Source of the DNA: Paragordius varius
Taxonomy: Eukaryota; Nematomorpha
Reading direction: 5' to 3'
DNA: 64,000 nucleotides
Assembly: GCA_964247055.1 (NCBI GenBank)
Contig: OZ176050.1
Location: 14,942,001-15,006,000, forward strand
In this document: positions 47,801 to 59,342 of the stretch, one piece after another
How positions within the stretch are numbered: the first letter of the stretch is position 1
How the letters are laid out: the number at the start of each line of letters is the position of its first letter
Program-made: the position numbers and the translations under genes
Notes under the pieces: model-generated
Told to the model about the DNA's origin: nothing
Seen by the model: only the letters and a program-made list of their open reading frames with translations
Database searches by the model: none

Positions 47801-50800
47801 GTGGATAGTTTAAAACAATGAGTTTTTCAATAAATCAAGATTTAAAAAGTAAGGTTTGGTTGTCTTTGGGAAAAAAAATATTTGTCTTTATATTTTTACG
47901 TTTTGTCCATAGTATAATTTCAATTTTTACTGTATAAAATATATATAAAAGTATCGTTATTCCCAAAAAAGAGTCATTCAATACGATTGAAAAAAAGGGG
48001 GCCAATTTTTGCGCTAAAAAATTAAAATTTTAAAAAATAAAAAGCATTAATTGATAAAAAACACACCATTTCCCAGTCAGTGTCAAAAAACGATTTCCCC
48101 GTAAAATAACAACAAAATTTTTTTCAAAAATTAATAAAAAATATAACTTTTTGAATGAAACTTATAATAACAGTAAAAATATTGTCGAAAATCATTTTAT
48201 TAATTGTGAAAAAACATTTCTTCAGACTTGGAAATGATGTATCTAAAAATTGTGCCATATACATATATAAATAATTTACGCCTACATTTACAAAGATTTA
48301 AACAAAATTATTTGTTAAACAATTTTTCTAAAAATATATAAGTGGAGAAAAAATGTTAGATTTTGTGTTCAAATTTTACAGTCTTATATTATGTTGAAAT
48401 GTATATTAAAATATGTATAAATGCCAATGCCCACATATATACTATTTACAATTCAAATTCACCCTAAAAAAGTTGTGTTTTCGGGCAGCTAATGTAACTC
48501 ATCATTTATATGAAACATATGGCATAGTTTATTATTTTTTCAGTATTATTTTATGATTTTTAAACAAAATTTCATCATTTCTAAATATATATAAAAATTA
48601 TAATCCTCAATCACACATAATTTATTTTAAAGTGAATTTTAATTTCTCGAGGGTGAATTTAAAATGTTAAAGGGTGAATTTGAATTGGTCAAGGGTGAAT
48701 TTAAAATGTTAAAGGGTCTGAATTGTTCAAGGGTGAATTTAGCATGTTAAGAGGTGAATATAAAGGGTAAATGGTATATATTTGTCTTTACTTAATTTTT
48801 TCATTTTGTCTTTCAACTTTACTGTGACACCAAAGTTGTAGAATTTCATTGACTTTTTTTCAAAAAACAACTTTTAACTTCGTTATTAATTAGTAGGATT
48901 GATTAAAGAAAACTAGAAAGCAAAAAATGTTTTTTAATTAATAACTAACCTTATTCTCCAATCAGCCAATTGAAATTCCTTTTGTGCCTCAACCTTGCAA
49001 TAAATGTTCAGGAGATAAGCCAAAGACTTGACAGGCAATCCTAGGACTTCAGCCGCAAAGAAAGTGTCAAACAAATTGACAATGTACAAGCTAAAATCTC
49101 GTTGGAGCCATTGTACGTCTTTATTGGCCCCGTGAAATACCTTGAAATAATTCAACAAATAAGTTAGTTATTTTTGTTGAAAAAATAGTTGAAAAAACTG
49201 ATAAAATTATTAATAGAGGTAGGCGTCATATATCATTTTTTAAATCAAAAGCAAACCATTTTTTCAGTTGTCTTTGTCTTTGATTGAATAATGCGTTTGT
49301 CTGAGTAATGGCATATCATTTACAGTTCAAATACACCCTTGAACAATTCAAATTTACTCTAAAATAAATTATGTGTTTTTCTGCAATTAAAAATTACCAT
49401 TATTTTTTAATATTTTTTTTTTAATTTGAAATTCTGGTTAAAATAATATATGCTGATAAACGAATAAACTATGTCGTCAAAATATATTTCATATTAATGG
49501 TGAGTTATATTAGCTGACCGAAAACACATAATTTATTTTTAGGGTGAATTTGAAATGTTCAAAAGTGGGTATTTGAATTGTAAATGGTATATTAAGCTGT
49601 TGGTAAATATAAGAAAAGTAGTCGGAAAAACTGATAAAGAAAGAAAATACTTTATTTTTGTACCTGACTTTTTAACCTAGTTTACCTTTTGGGGTAGTTT
49701 TATATCCCAAACAAAGCTTAATTTTGTAAATAAACAACTATTGTGATAAAAATTATTAATTTAGTAGTATAAATTTAATAATCAAACATTTTTATTATTC
49801 TTATGTATTAAAGATCTCAAATTTTTTGGAGTTTTGTTACTACTAGATTAGTCCGAAATTCAGAGCTAATACGATCGAAACGAACAGCTGATATGATAAT
49901 CAAAAATTTTACCAAAATTTCAAGAATTTTTAGATTTCATGTTAAAAAACTAGCTTAAACTTCAGAAAACATGTATATGAATAATACCAATTAGATTAAT
50001 TCAATCCTCAAAAAAAAATTTTTAAATATAAAAAAGTATGTAAACTTTAATGATATTAGGATCGGCAAATACTTCCAACAGAGCATTAAGTTCATTCCAA
50101 AGTGTAAAAGGATCTACGAGGTAATCTTTGTGTCGAGTTGATATTTGAATCAAGCAAGTTATGCCCAAATAACTTCGAAATGAATGGTGCTACAACATTT
50201 TATAATAACAGAAAAAAAAATTAGCAGGTTTTAAAAAAACTAGTCAATATTATATGTATAATATAAATGATGTAATAAGGAATAGTTTAAAAACCAAAAA
50301 ATTATATAATATTTTTTAATTTTTTGTAAATTATTTGAATTTTTCTGAGCGAAATAGCCAATGTAATAAGTTTGATTGAGAAAATTATAAAAAAACCAAA
50401 TTCTATTATAAAAAAACATTTTGTAGTCTAACTGTATTTAAACAGGCCCACCTGGCCCCTCAAATAAACATTTTAGTTTGATATAAAAGATGGATAGTTA
50501 TTATTGAAAATGTATAAAATATAAAATATTCAATTAAAAAAATCTTCAAATATTTAATAATTATTATTGAAAATGTATAAAATATAAAATATTGGATAAA
50601 AAAATCAAATATTCATTCATAAACCTCTAAACCTAAAATCAAATTTTTTTTTAAATATCAAGAACCTCTAAATCGACTGCAATAATGCGCTCGCGTTTAA
50701 GTTCAGCAATGGCGTTTTCTAATTCTTCCACAGTGCTAACAAATACAAGGGGGACTTGTTCAAGTTCTTTAGGAAACTATGTATGATAATACATGTATAA

Positions 50801-53800
50801 AAAAGCAAATTATAAATATATTCACCCTCAAACAATTTATATTCACTCAAAATAATTTTGTGATTTTAAAAATTACTTATACTTTATAAAAAAAACAAAA
50901 TTTTTGTTTAAAATTTCGTTTGAATAATAGTAAAAAATACTTAACACCATGCCATAAAAAAATAATATGTGAGTTATATTAGCCCGAAAACACATGGCTT
51001 ATTTTTAAGGGCGAATTTGAATAGTAAATGGTATTTATATATATGCGATAAAAATTTAAATAATGCAGAGAACACGTAAAGATATATAGGAAAATTCTAT
51101 CTTTTTTAAACGACAACCAACCATACTTTATTTAACATTCACAAATAATACATATCTGATTGTATTACCAATATACATCTTTATTTCATACTTTGCAATT
51201 TAAAACAATGCGAGTTTTATTTATAAAAAAACAATGCAGCGGTCTTTTGCAAAAAAAACATTCATTTGTCTTTAAATCAAATAATCAAGGAAAAAAGAAA
51301 AAAAGTATATATTTATCAATCATACATATACACCAAATATAAGACAAACCTTAATAATAATTACCACTTAAAATTATTAACTTTTCAAAGAAAAATTTAT
51401 TTCTATTGCAAAAAAAAACTAATTTATTATCAAAATTATTGAGAAACCCTGGGTTCCGCCACAATCTTAAAGAGGTCAGGGTGTGGTTTCAAACTTTCCA
51501 ATTCATTGTGATACGGATGTTTTAAACAATGTGAATTTCTTTTGGGATATAATATTTACATATGTCATATATTTACATATATATAATGATTAAAAAATTT
51601 ATATCTTATAAATTTAAGTAAATGGCGTTTAAGGCTTAAAATTAAACTAGTATTAATATATATATATATTCAATAAATGGTATATTTATATAACTTTTGT
51701 TTTTCAATCAAACTTCTTACATATTTTTCAATAGTTTAGGTCTAAATATTAGCTAATGCTATAAAAACACAATATTAACAGACAGAACGTTAAAATATTG
51801 AGAAAAAAATTTTGTTACAAAAGCCATCAACCATATCTTTTTAAACCTTAATTTTTCCTATATAAATTATTTAATTACAATTGTAAATATAGAAACGAAT
51901 ATGTAGTAATATATTATAAAAGTTTATATATATATATGTATTTGACACTTACCATTTAAATAATGAGTTATATTTTAAAAAAATCAAGGATTAAAAAAGT
52001 ATGGTTTGTTGTCTTTTTGAAAAAAAATATATTTTTTATATTTTAACGTTTGTCCGTAGTATAATTTCAATTTTTACTATATAGATGTATATGTAATATA
52101 AATAATTTACAATGGCGTGGATTCAGTCGATATTTTAGACAAATCTTTTTCTGTTTCAGGAAAGGCATGGAATTTGTGTTTAATTTTTAACATTGGGTCA
52201 AACGGTGTTCTTGAAGTATCTGACTATTGGGTGATAAAAAATATCAGCGTTTTTTGGAAAAATATGTAATATACAGCATTTTTTAAAGCAAACGCAATAT
52301 TATTTCCGTAAAAAGCTATATTTTTTCAAGCAAAAACGTCTTTTTTTTTAGCAAAAACAACATTTTTTCAAAAAAACGCAATTTTCAATAAAGAAGACTT
52401 TTTTCAACCAAACGCATATTTTTTACAAAGAACAACATTTTTTTCAAGCACATTTTGCTTGAAAAATGATTCTTTGACAAAAAAAATGTTATTGGTACTG
52501 GCAGTACAAAGCATTAAGCCATTTTATATTTTTTTGGGTAATACAGTAGCGTGTGAGATAAAATAAATATTGTCCATAATAAATTGTACAAAATTAATGA
52601 TGTGAGATGGGAAAAAGGTGTTTATAATTTCACTCTATTAGTTTTTTACCCATATGCAGCTACTGTTGTGCCGATTGACCAACATAAATATGCATATTAT
52701 ATATATTTAATCGCATTATAAATGTTTATGTGCGAATATACACTTTGATTCTAACTGGAGTGGGTAACTAGAGACAAAACCATATTTAAATTAACCTTAG
52801 TAAAAAAAGTACTGAAAACGATTCCAATTTGAGTTTATGATATAAAAGAATCAAAATTATATCAATAAGCCAAAATTTTTAAATAAAAATTAGTTTAAAA
52901 AAAGTCCATATTAAATTACTTTGATGCCACATATTTTTACAACATTTTTTTGCAAAAAACCGTGTTTTTATTATAACGCTAAAATTAATGTTAATTTTAT
53001 ATTAAAATCACATCATTAACATTAATACAAACAACAAAAGTGTGGTTTAATTTCCATTTTAATATTTAGCTAATAGCTAATTCACACATGTCATGTTGAC
53101 TAAATTTTTATCTCGAGATTTTTTCCTTATATAAAATCTTCGTTTTATATATTTCGCCTCATAAATGTTATACAAATGCAAACTTTGGCATATTTCAATT
53201 AGGGTACGTAATTACCCAATTTTAAATCGAAAGGGTAAAATAAAATTTGAAAAAAAATTATGGAATTACTTTAATGTTATAACGTAATTGAGGTCTCATA
53301 ACATGTGACGAAGTTAAAAATGATATTTTTTGTCCTGCTTTCTTTTCATTATTATTTTGCCTATCGTTGTGAGTTGTTGGAGTTTTATTCTCCAAGGAAT
53401 GGATTATGGATTCGTCTGTTTCATTGTTTTTGCAAATATTCGTGTTCTTTTGTAAAAATTTACTTTTTTTGACTCTCTAAAAATAAATTTCGATCAAGTA
53501 TATATCAATATATATCATTTATATTATCCTGAAAGTTATAAATTATTGCTTAGCATACCAAAGAGAATTATTGGTTAATAATAGTAAAAAGTAAAAAAAT
53601 AACTATAAGCCAATAATACTGCCCTTTGTTGTATGTGCTATGCTAATTTGCAATAATTAATAACTTTCTAGCAATCTAGACCTTACTTATATTATATTAT
53701 TTTTTTGCCCCAAAAAAATGAATTAACAAAGTATAAACCATCTTAAGCAACCCGATAAGAAAATAATTTTAAAAGTTTTAAATTAATTTTTAGTTTAATA

Positions 53801-54421
53801 TTTAATAAATATTTTTTAATCCAAAAAATAGCGAATTTTTTATTAAAATTTTTGATGATGGTTTATTAAAAACTAGCTTGCCTCCAAATATGTATTTTAT
53901 TTATTTTATTAAAAATTATGTTACCGTAACAAGATTCCAGGGGGTTTCCGTCTCAGACGTAAAGATATTTGGTTTAATTTCAATTTTGGGAGCTTTATTA
54001 TCGATTCCATTCGCAATATCTAGGTTATGATACTAAAATTATATCTTATATAATACAATATTTTCCAAAGCTGAGTCATTCAATTCAGATAAAATTCTCA
54101 TCTTTTCAGGGAACAAACTTGAGTGCTTAAGAGACGAGGTGGCAGCAGGATTCATAACACTGGTAGTATCTTTGAGCCTAATGTTAGATTAAGCACAAAA
54201 ATATATACAGGTTCCAAAGTTTCTTCGAAATAACTTCAACATTTTTATCCATACGTTCAACATTATTTTGACACACGTATAAATCATCAGTGACAAGATT
54301 GTGTAACAAATTAGTTTGTTTAGTACATGCCACCACATTTTCAAAAACACCCTACATACATAATATAAGTCAAAATATTTACATTAAATAATTCTTGATT
54401 GTCGGCTTCTGGAGAAAACAT
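35807..54421 (-). CDS. EXOSC10: Exosome component 10 / Rrp6 3'-5' exoribonuclease
   Basis: Catalytic subunit of the nuclear RNA exosome. It trims rRNA, snoRNA and aberrant RNAs. 23 exons, all GT-AG and in phase (3429 nt, 1142 aa; human 885): 54421-54383, 54351-54209, 54177-54057, 54032-53925, 53476-53270, 52223-52111, 51538-51448, 50776-50666, 50189-50046, 49140-48950, 47527-47295, 46741-46431, 45783-45635, 45466-45416, 43882-43768, 42452-42318, 41380-40994, 39829-39733, 39148-39099, 38934-38777, 38281-38115, 36776-36585, 35922-35807. Exons 1-5 cover the PMC2NT-like region ([10 protein letters not shown]). The DEDD-Y residues are intact: [76 protein letters not shown]. The basic C-terminus ends RTKSMTF like human NKSMSF. 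An in-frame stop at 38074 is reached if exon 21 is not spliced. Extra length is mostly Asn/Ser-rich inserts in exons 5, 12 and 17. Confidence 0.93.
36244..36550. repeat. MITE family A copy in EXOSC10 intron 22
   Basis: Begins TACAGTAAAAATTATAATTT. The right end is decayed (TTTTTGTCTGTTTTATATAT). Confidence 0.65.
36800..37565. repeat. Tandem array of family B-derived units in EXOSC10 intron 21
   Basis: Four diverged units of about 175-190 bp, each with a remnant of TATATACCATTTACAATTC, AAATAAATTATGTG, AAATTAATATAATACTAAA and ATATATGGGTATAAAAAAT. Only the last unit is followed by a family B right end (about 37535-37563, TTGTAAATGGTATA). This looks like local tandem amplification of the left part of a MITE. 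Confidence 0.7.
38465..38521. repeat. Family B right-end fragment in EXOSC10 intron 20
   Basis: Two right-arm units, then GAACTGTAAATGGTATA. Confidence 0.6.
39186..39476. repeat. MITE family A copy in EXOSC10 intron 18
   Basis: Left end TACAGTAAATAAATTG, interior AGAGATGTATATAATGGTAA, right end TTTTGTCCGTATAATTTCAA. Confidence 0.7.
39870..40320. repeat. MITE family A copy with internal duplication, EXOSC10 intron 17
   Basis: Starts TACAGTAAAAATTGAATTG. The interior (ATGTATATTGGTAACACAAT to AAAGTATGGTTGGGTTATCT) occurs twice in tandem, making the element longer than its relatives. Confidence 0.65.
40428..40727. repeat. MITE family B copy in EXOSC10 intron 17
   Basis: Two left-arm units and three right-arm units of 21 bp, with ATACCATTTA and TAAATGGTAT ends. 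Confidence 0.75.
41454..41897. repeat. MITE family A copy in EXOSC10 intron 16
   Basis: Left end AAAGTAAAAATTGAAATTAT followed by ACGGACA. Right end TATTTTTATGTTTTGTCCG and TTTACTGTA. Confidence 0.65.
42027..42322. repeat. MITE family A copy abutting EXOSC10 exon 16
   Basis: Left end TACAGTAAAAATTGAAGTAT. The right end is decayed (TTTTCAAATTTACTGTA) and overlaps the 3' end of exon 16, so the exon's splice donor lies inside the terminal inverted repeat. Confidence 0.55.
42845..43243. repeat. MITE family A copy in EXOSC10 intron 15
   Basis: Begins CCAGTAAAAATTGAAATTAT and ends TATCAATTTTTACTGTTA. Confidence 0.65.
43391..43690. repeat. MITE family B copy in EXOSC10 intron 15
   Basis: Left arm TTACCATTTACAATCCCAAT with two units. 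The right arm has three to four diverged units beginning AGGGCGAATTCGATTTGTTC. Confidence 0.65.
43913..44136. repeat. Palindromic MITE, family E, in EXOSC10 intron 14
   Basis: Left arm ACAGTATGTGCATTTTAATG ... CTTATTTCACAATACACTAT. Right arm TAGTGTTGTGTGAAATAAGC ... CATTAAAATGCATACTATAT. A half copy of one arm is at about 38965-39010 in intron 19. Confidence 0.65.
44415..44713. repeat. MITE family A copy in EXOSC10 intron 14
   Basis: Begins TTACAGTAAAATTGGAAATG and ends GTCCGTATAATTTCAATTTT plus TACTG. Confidence 0.7.
44837..45213. repeat. MITE family B copy, best preserved, EXOSC10 intron 14
   Basis: The left arm has four and the right arm five nearly exact 21-bp units. Ends TATACCATTTACAGTTCAAA and TTTGAACTGTAAATGGTATA. 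The centre is AT-rich, and AGTTCGAAAACACATAATT adjoins the right arm, as in the other copies. Confidence 0.85.
45846..46105. repeat. MITE family A, left part, EXOSC10 intron 12
   Basis: Left end TACAGTAAAAATTAATATTG and interior present; the right terminus is lost. Confidence 0.55.
47649..47934. repeat. MITE family A copy in EXOSC10 intron 10
   Basis: Begins ACAGTAAAAACTTGAAATTT and ends TATAATTTCAATTTTTACTG. Confidence 0.7.
48439..48779. repeat. MITE family B copy in EXOSC10 intron 10
   Basis: The right arm has about six diverged 21-bp units (AGGGTGAATTTGAATTGGTC and similar), more than the left arm, which has one. Confidence 0.7.
49312..49592. repeat. MITE family B copy in EXOSC10 intron 9
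   Basis: Left end CATATCATTTACAGTTCAAA, right end TTTGAATTGTAAATGGTATA, two units per arm. Confidence 0.7.
50815..51034. repeat. MITE family B copy, left end lost, EXOSC10 intron 7
   Basis: Starts inside the left arm (TTCACCCTCAAACAATTTAT) and ends GTAAATGGTAT. A decayed family A copy follows at about 51060-51290. Confidence 0.6.
51766..52082. repeat. MITE family A copy in EXOSC10 intron 6
   Basis: Decayed left end (AACAGACAGAACGTTAAAAT). Right end GTCCGTAGTATAATTTCAAT followed by TTTTACTAT. Confidence 0.6.
52236..52490. repeat. Iterated MITE, family C, in EXOSC10 intron 5
   Basis: About ten degenerate units of the type CAAGCAAAACGCAACATTTT in one direction, ending in the complementary TTGCTTGAAAAATG. 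A family D element (52542-52672) follows directly. Confidence 0.6.
52542..52672. repeat. Family D MITE in EXOSC10 intron 5
   Basis: TACAGTAGCGTGTGAGATAA at the left; CCCATATGCAGCTACTGT at the right. Confidence 0.55.
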
Positions 54422-55980
54422 AAGTCAAAAATTTAAAAACCGAACGCAAAAAAGACTTTTGCATTCTTTTTGGCTGATAAAATTAAGGTGTATATATAGG
54501 TTTAAAATATATGTTTTTAAACGTATATTAAAAAATGCTAACCTTGATTATTTGCCCAAAATATTAATCCAATTACGATAAGTTTTTACGATGTTTTTAA
54601 AAATAAGTTAATTATTTCTCTTTTGAAATTAAATGAAAGATGCGGGGATATACTGAGGAATATGGCTCTGTCACCATACATTAGTAATACTGACTAAAAT
54701 AAATTAAAGAGCTGCAGAAATATCTGATCTCAGAAGACATTGTTTTATCGATAAAAGTTTTATAGCCTGACTCGTTCGGAGCTATGTGTACTCACAATAA
54801 TAATATAGTAAATAGTAGTAAAACTCCATATTTTTTCAGCTTAAATACCATTAAGTCGCATTTATATTAAAATATTTGAAAAGTTGGCGCTTTTTCAAAA
54901 AATCTATTGTAGCTATAACGTTTAAAATGTCATATTTTAGAAAAGTTGTAGTAAAACAGAGGGGCATTATAAAAGTATTGAAAATTACCATGCATATTTT
55001 TCCCAAATTGTTTGTTTAAATTCTTGAATTACCAAGTGTAAGGTTTAACTGGAATACTAATATCAAAAAAATGGATTCATTGAAGGCTCGTTAGCGAATC
55101 TATATAAACAGCGTGCAGAAAATAGATGAAATATATACATATTTGATAGAAAAAATCAAGATTATCATAAAGTTTGTTTTCCCTAAATTATTTACACTTT
55201 TTGGTAAGTGCTCCATAATAGGAATGGCAAAATTGGCCACATTGTTTAATACTCATGGCCTTTTGGGATAATTTTATATTTTCGACTATTCAAAATTTAA
55301 ATTTATATATGTTCTATATGCTTTTACGCGCATAATAAAAGAATTTTGTTTATAAATAATTTATAATTGTAAAATAATTCCCCATCTCAAACTTTTCGCC
55401 GCCATTTTCTTCTTTTAATTTATTAAATGGCTAATACATTACCCAAATGAATTTATATTATGGTTAGAAAATGTAAACAATTTTTAAGCTTTCAATTGCA
55501 TTAACCATCCAAACTGATATTTATTGATTTTAAGAAAAAAGTTTAGTATTGTGTTTTTCTGTCCCATAGAATTGTTTTTATCTAATACAGGCGGAATATG
55601 TTTGACCATTTAAAATAATTTTATAAGGAGTTATTTTTCACAATATTGAACTGGATACAAAAGTCCCCCAATATGTCGCGGACAAAACGTTAATAGGTCC
55701 TGAAGTGTTAAATAACGTTTAAAGCTAAATCTTTGGGTGGGGTGATAAAAAAGTCGCACTTGACTTTTAAGCCAAGCGTGGCAAGTTGAGCAAGATTACT
55801 TAAGCCAGCAAGTATACACTTGAAGATCGGTGATAAAAAAAACACTTAAGTCAAGTCTTTTGCTTATGAATGTAACAGTTTTTTGCCACCCAATTCGAAT
55901 TTTATGGAAACTTTTTTGATCATTTTTATCTAAAATTTATGAAATAAGGCACAAAAAGATAAACAATAAATCCAATATGC
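54422..55980. other. AT-rich region upstream of EXOSC10
   Basis: A repeat copy at about 55325-55740 (GCCGCCATTTTCTTCTTTTA) matches 12.68-13.15 kb. No gene is recognised. The EXOSC10 promoter should be just right of 54421, but no motif is clear. Confidence 0.4.
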
Positions 55981-56878
55981 ATTTATTGAAGTTTTACAAA
56001 CTCACTGGCACCGTATATTATTTAATATATAGAGTTTTTAAAATTGTGAGCCTGGTAATAATTTTTAGATTGATGAAACCATTCGCCCTTAAGAGACTTT
56101 CCATTATTTCACCACACTACTTATTTTGTTTGGAGTCTTGCAAATATAATGGAAAGATGTTTATACAATATAACATGATTATTTTTAATTGATTATAAAC
56201 ATTACACTAGGAATAAATTTATGATGAAATAAAGTCTTTACATTGGTTAATAGTGAAGTTTTGCTTCTAAACCAAGATTTGAAATTTTACAAGATTAATA
56301 TTTAATTATTAATTTTAATAAATTTTCGAGAATCCAATTTTTTTTGCGGTCACGGAATTGATATATTTAGCATATTTTTATATGTCATGTTATTAAATAT
56401 TAGCAGAGTTTTTCTATAAATTTATCCTCTTTTATATCCACCCAATGAATTGATTAATTAGCCAAATTTTATAAAATTAACAACTTATAGCATTATCAAA
56501 GGTTTGAATTACATATAAAACCTAAATTTTATACATAAATAGGTTCCAAAATAATTTTATCCATATTTTTAAATCTGTCAAGTGTGCCCTACACCACACT
56601 TGCAAAATCTTTAAGTTTTACTTGATCATATGATTTTTTATCACCTCCTTATCAAGTTTTCTTGCTTAACTTATGTCGTGTAATGTTAATTTTTTTTATG
56701 ACATGAAAGCAAGCCATGACTTGAAAAACTTGCAAGTCAAGTCAAAAAAAATTTTTTATCACCCGACCCTTTATTCCGATAATATCAGTAAAATACATTA
56801 TAAACTAAAATCATTTCAACCAATATCAATTTTAGACAATAATAAAACAAAAATAATGGTTACATTTTTAGTTTATTC

Positions 56879-59342
56879 CAGTGATACTCAAACCGCGGCC
56901 CGCGGGCCGCATGCGGCCCTAAGAGTGCTTTAAAATGGCCCTTTGACCATATTGATATTTATATTATTTTTTTAACACATAAACGAATTTTCGATTATTT
57001 TAATATTAATATATTTTCTTTAGATTTAATTTTGGTAGTTTTTATTTTTTACCCAATTCAAAATATAGAAAAATTTCCCTACATTAAAATAATTTCAAAA
57101 TTTTGGCACACTTTGTTTCTGTTTCTGTATTCTATTTTCTTTTCTATTTTGAAATTTTTATTGCATTCCTTTTTTGTATTTAAGCAAGCACCCAAACTTG
57201 CATATACATAATCATTTCATAGTTATCCTGCCTCATTTTTTATAACTCATTCCCATAAAATATTTTTCAAATAAACATTATTAATTTCAACTTAATTTTT
57301 TTATAGCGTAATTCATATTTCTATTTTTTGAAAAAATTTACATAATATTTAAACATAAATTCAAAGGATGACATCTAATGCTAAAAAACGTAAATTATTC
57401 GATGAAAATCGCCTTTTAAAAAAGAATGGGAAGAAATATTCTTTGTCGTTTAAAATAAAATGTTGTTACCTACCTTATATGTAAGGACAACATTATTATA
57501 AAAAAATACAATTAGGAAAGAATTTTACAATCCATTTTTCTCATAAATTACCAGAAAATCATGAGGAAAAACGAAAAATATAAAAAGATTAAGGAATTAT
57601 ACCAGAAAGGAAAATCTATTATGTCCATAACTTTCTCCCAGAAATAAGTTGTATAATTAGCTTCATATAATACTTGTTATATATTAGGAAAAAATATGAA
57701 ACCGTTTACCCAACTAAAAGAATGTCTAATAAATGGTTGCACTTTTTTATTTGATAAATTCCATATAAAGATCAAATCATGAGGCAAATTAAAAAACTTC
57801 AACTTTCTGCAACATGTGCTCGACGCATTGAAGATATGTCTAAATATATTTTTAACAATACATTATTGGCTCTGAAAAACTGCATATATTTTAGTAATGC
57901 TATTGATTCTAGCACTGATATTAGTACAACACTTCAATGTGCGCTCTTCGTAAGATTTTGCAACGACAACATAACCAACGATAAATATTTAAAATTTTTA
58001 TCAATGAATAATACCACGAAAGGAAGTGATTTTCCCGAAATAATTAACACTTTTTTCGATTGTAATGGTATATCTATGAAAAATTGGTTTCGATCTGCAC
58101 AGATGGCTGTCCCTCTATGATTGCAATAACCAATATATTTATTCCTCTTTTGAAAAACATATATAATTTACAAAATATATTATCCTTTCACTGCTTTATT
58201 CATCAAACTTGGTTTCGCGTTCACTCAATTCAGTGATACAAACGGTTATGGATATAATTAACCACATCTGTGGCAGAGAATTTAACCGCCGTAAATTCAA
58301 AAACCTTCTGAAAGATATCCACAGTCAGTTTGATTATATTCTTTTGTACACCGCTTTGAGATGGCTAAGCCTTAGCAGAGTATTAAATATATTTTTTGTT
58401 TTAAGACATATAATTCTATTTTATAAAAGATAACAGAAAGTTTGACGAGGAAATAAATAGTACATATGGTGGTTTATTAGCCTACCTTTGCGACATTACA
58501 TATAAACTTTTTTAATACGTCGTCAAGGAAGCAAAATAATAACTCAATTTGCAAATAAAATATCTTTTAAATATTAATTTTATAAACTAGATTTTATAAA
58601 TTAAACACTCCTATATCTTCCAACACTTAAAACGATTATGAAGAAAATATGGAATTTACCGCGGAGATTAATTTAATAATAGATCATCTAACATTTTTAT
58701 ATAATGATATAATTCAGATTTCAAAAATTAAGATATATTAAATATTGCTTAAAACTCGTTGAAAATCCATGGCATATGATATATTCAATATTAAACAACT
58801 TGAGCATTTCGGTTTTGATCAAGCGCATATTGAAGAATTCGTAGATTTTAAATGATTCCAATTTAGAGGCTATATTCAAGGAAATCTTAGAAAAGAAATA
58901 TATGTGGAGTTTTGGCAAGATGTGCCAAATAAATATGAAAATATAATGTGCTCAAGTTATCCTAATCTTTTTCCCTCAACTTATACGTGCGAGACGTCTT
59001 ATTCATAAATAAAATATGTCAAGAATACATACAGAAACTGCTTAACCGATGATCATATGGACGACGTATTAAGATTGGCCTATCATGAGGTGTAACCAAA
59101 TTTGTCAAAAAATATTGGTTAATATCGAAATAAAATTGTTATCAAAATATTTTAATTTTTAAACTAAATGGTAAACCAGTTTTTAGGATTTACATGAGAT
59201 CCGCAAAAATTCATTGTATGATTTAGAGCATAAATTTGTGCATTTGTGTTAAATAGCTATGGAAGCCATTATAAGGTTCATGGCCCTCGAAAAAAAAATA
59301 TGTTTTATTTGGCCCGTCAAATTTTTTTGGTGAGTACCACTG
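56879..59342 (+). mobile_element. hAT-family DNA transposon, copy 2
   Basis: Ends CAGTGATACTCAAACC... and ...GGTGAGTACCACTG are flanked by the 8-bp duplication GTTTATTC (56871-56878 and 59343-59350). The left terminus carries GCGGCCCGCGGGCCGCATGC. It encodes a broken transposase and is about 2.46 kb, slightly longer than copy 1. Confidence 0.88.
57368..58980 (+). pseudogene. hAT transposase (ZBED5/GTF2IRD2-like), broken
   Basis: Starts MTSNAKKRKLFDENR near 57368, the typical beginning of this transposase group. The middle (57779-58120) contains FSNAIDSSTDISTTLQCALF, matching the DESTD-type catalytic block of such hATs (the first acidic residue reads Asp-Ser-Ser-Thr-Asp), followed by FVRF and NTTKGSDF. 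58209-58433 contains ICGREFNRRKFKNLL and LRWLSLSRVL, the usual LHTEVRWLSRG-like region. Multiple stops and frameshifts separate the blocks, including a stop at 58118-58120 and a change of frame before 58209. Non-functional. Confidence 0.75.
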
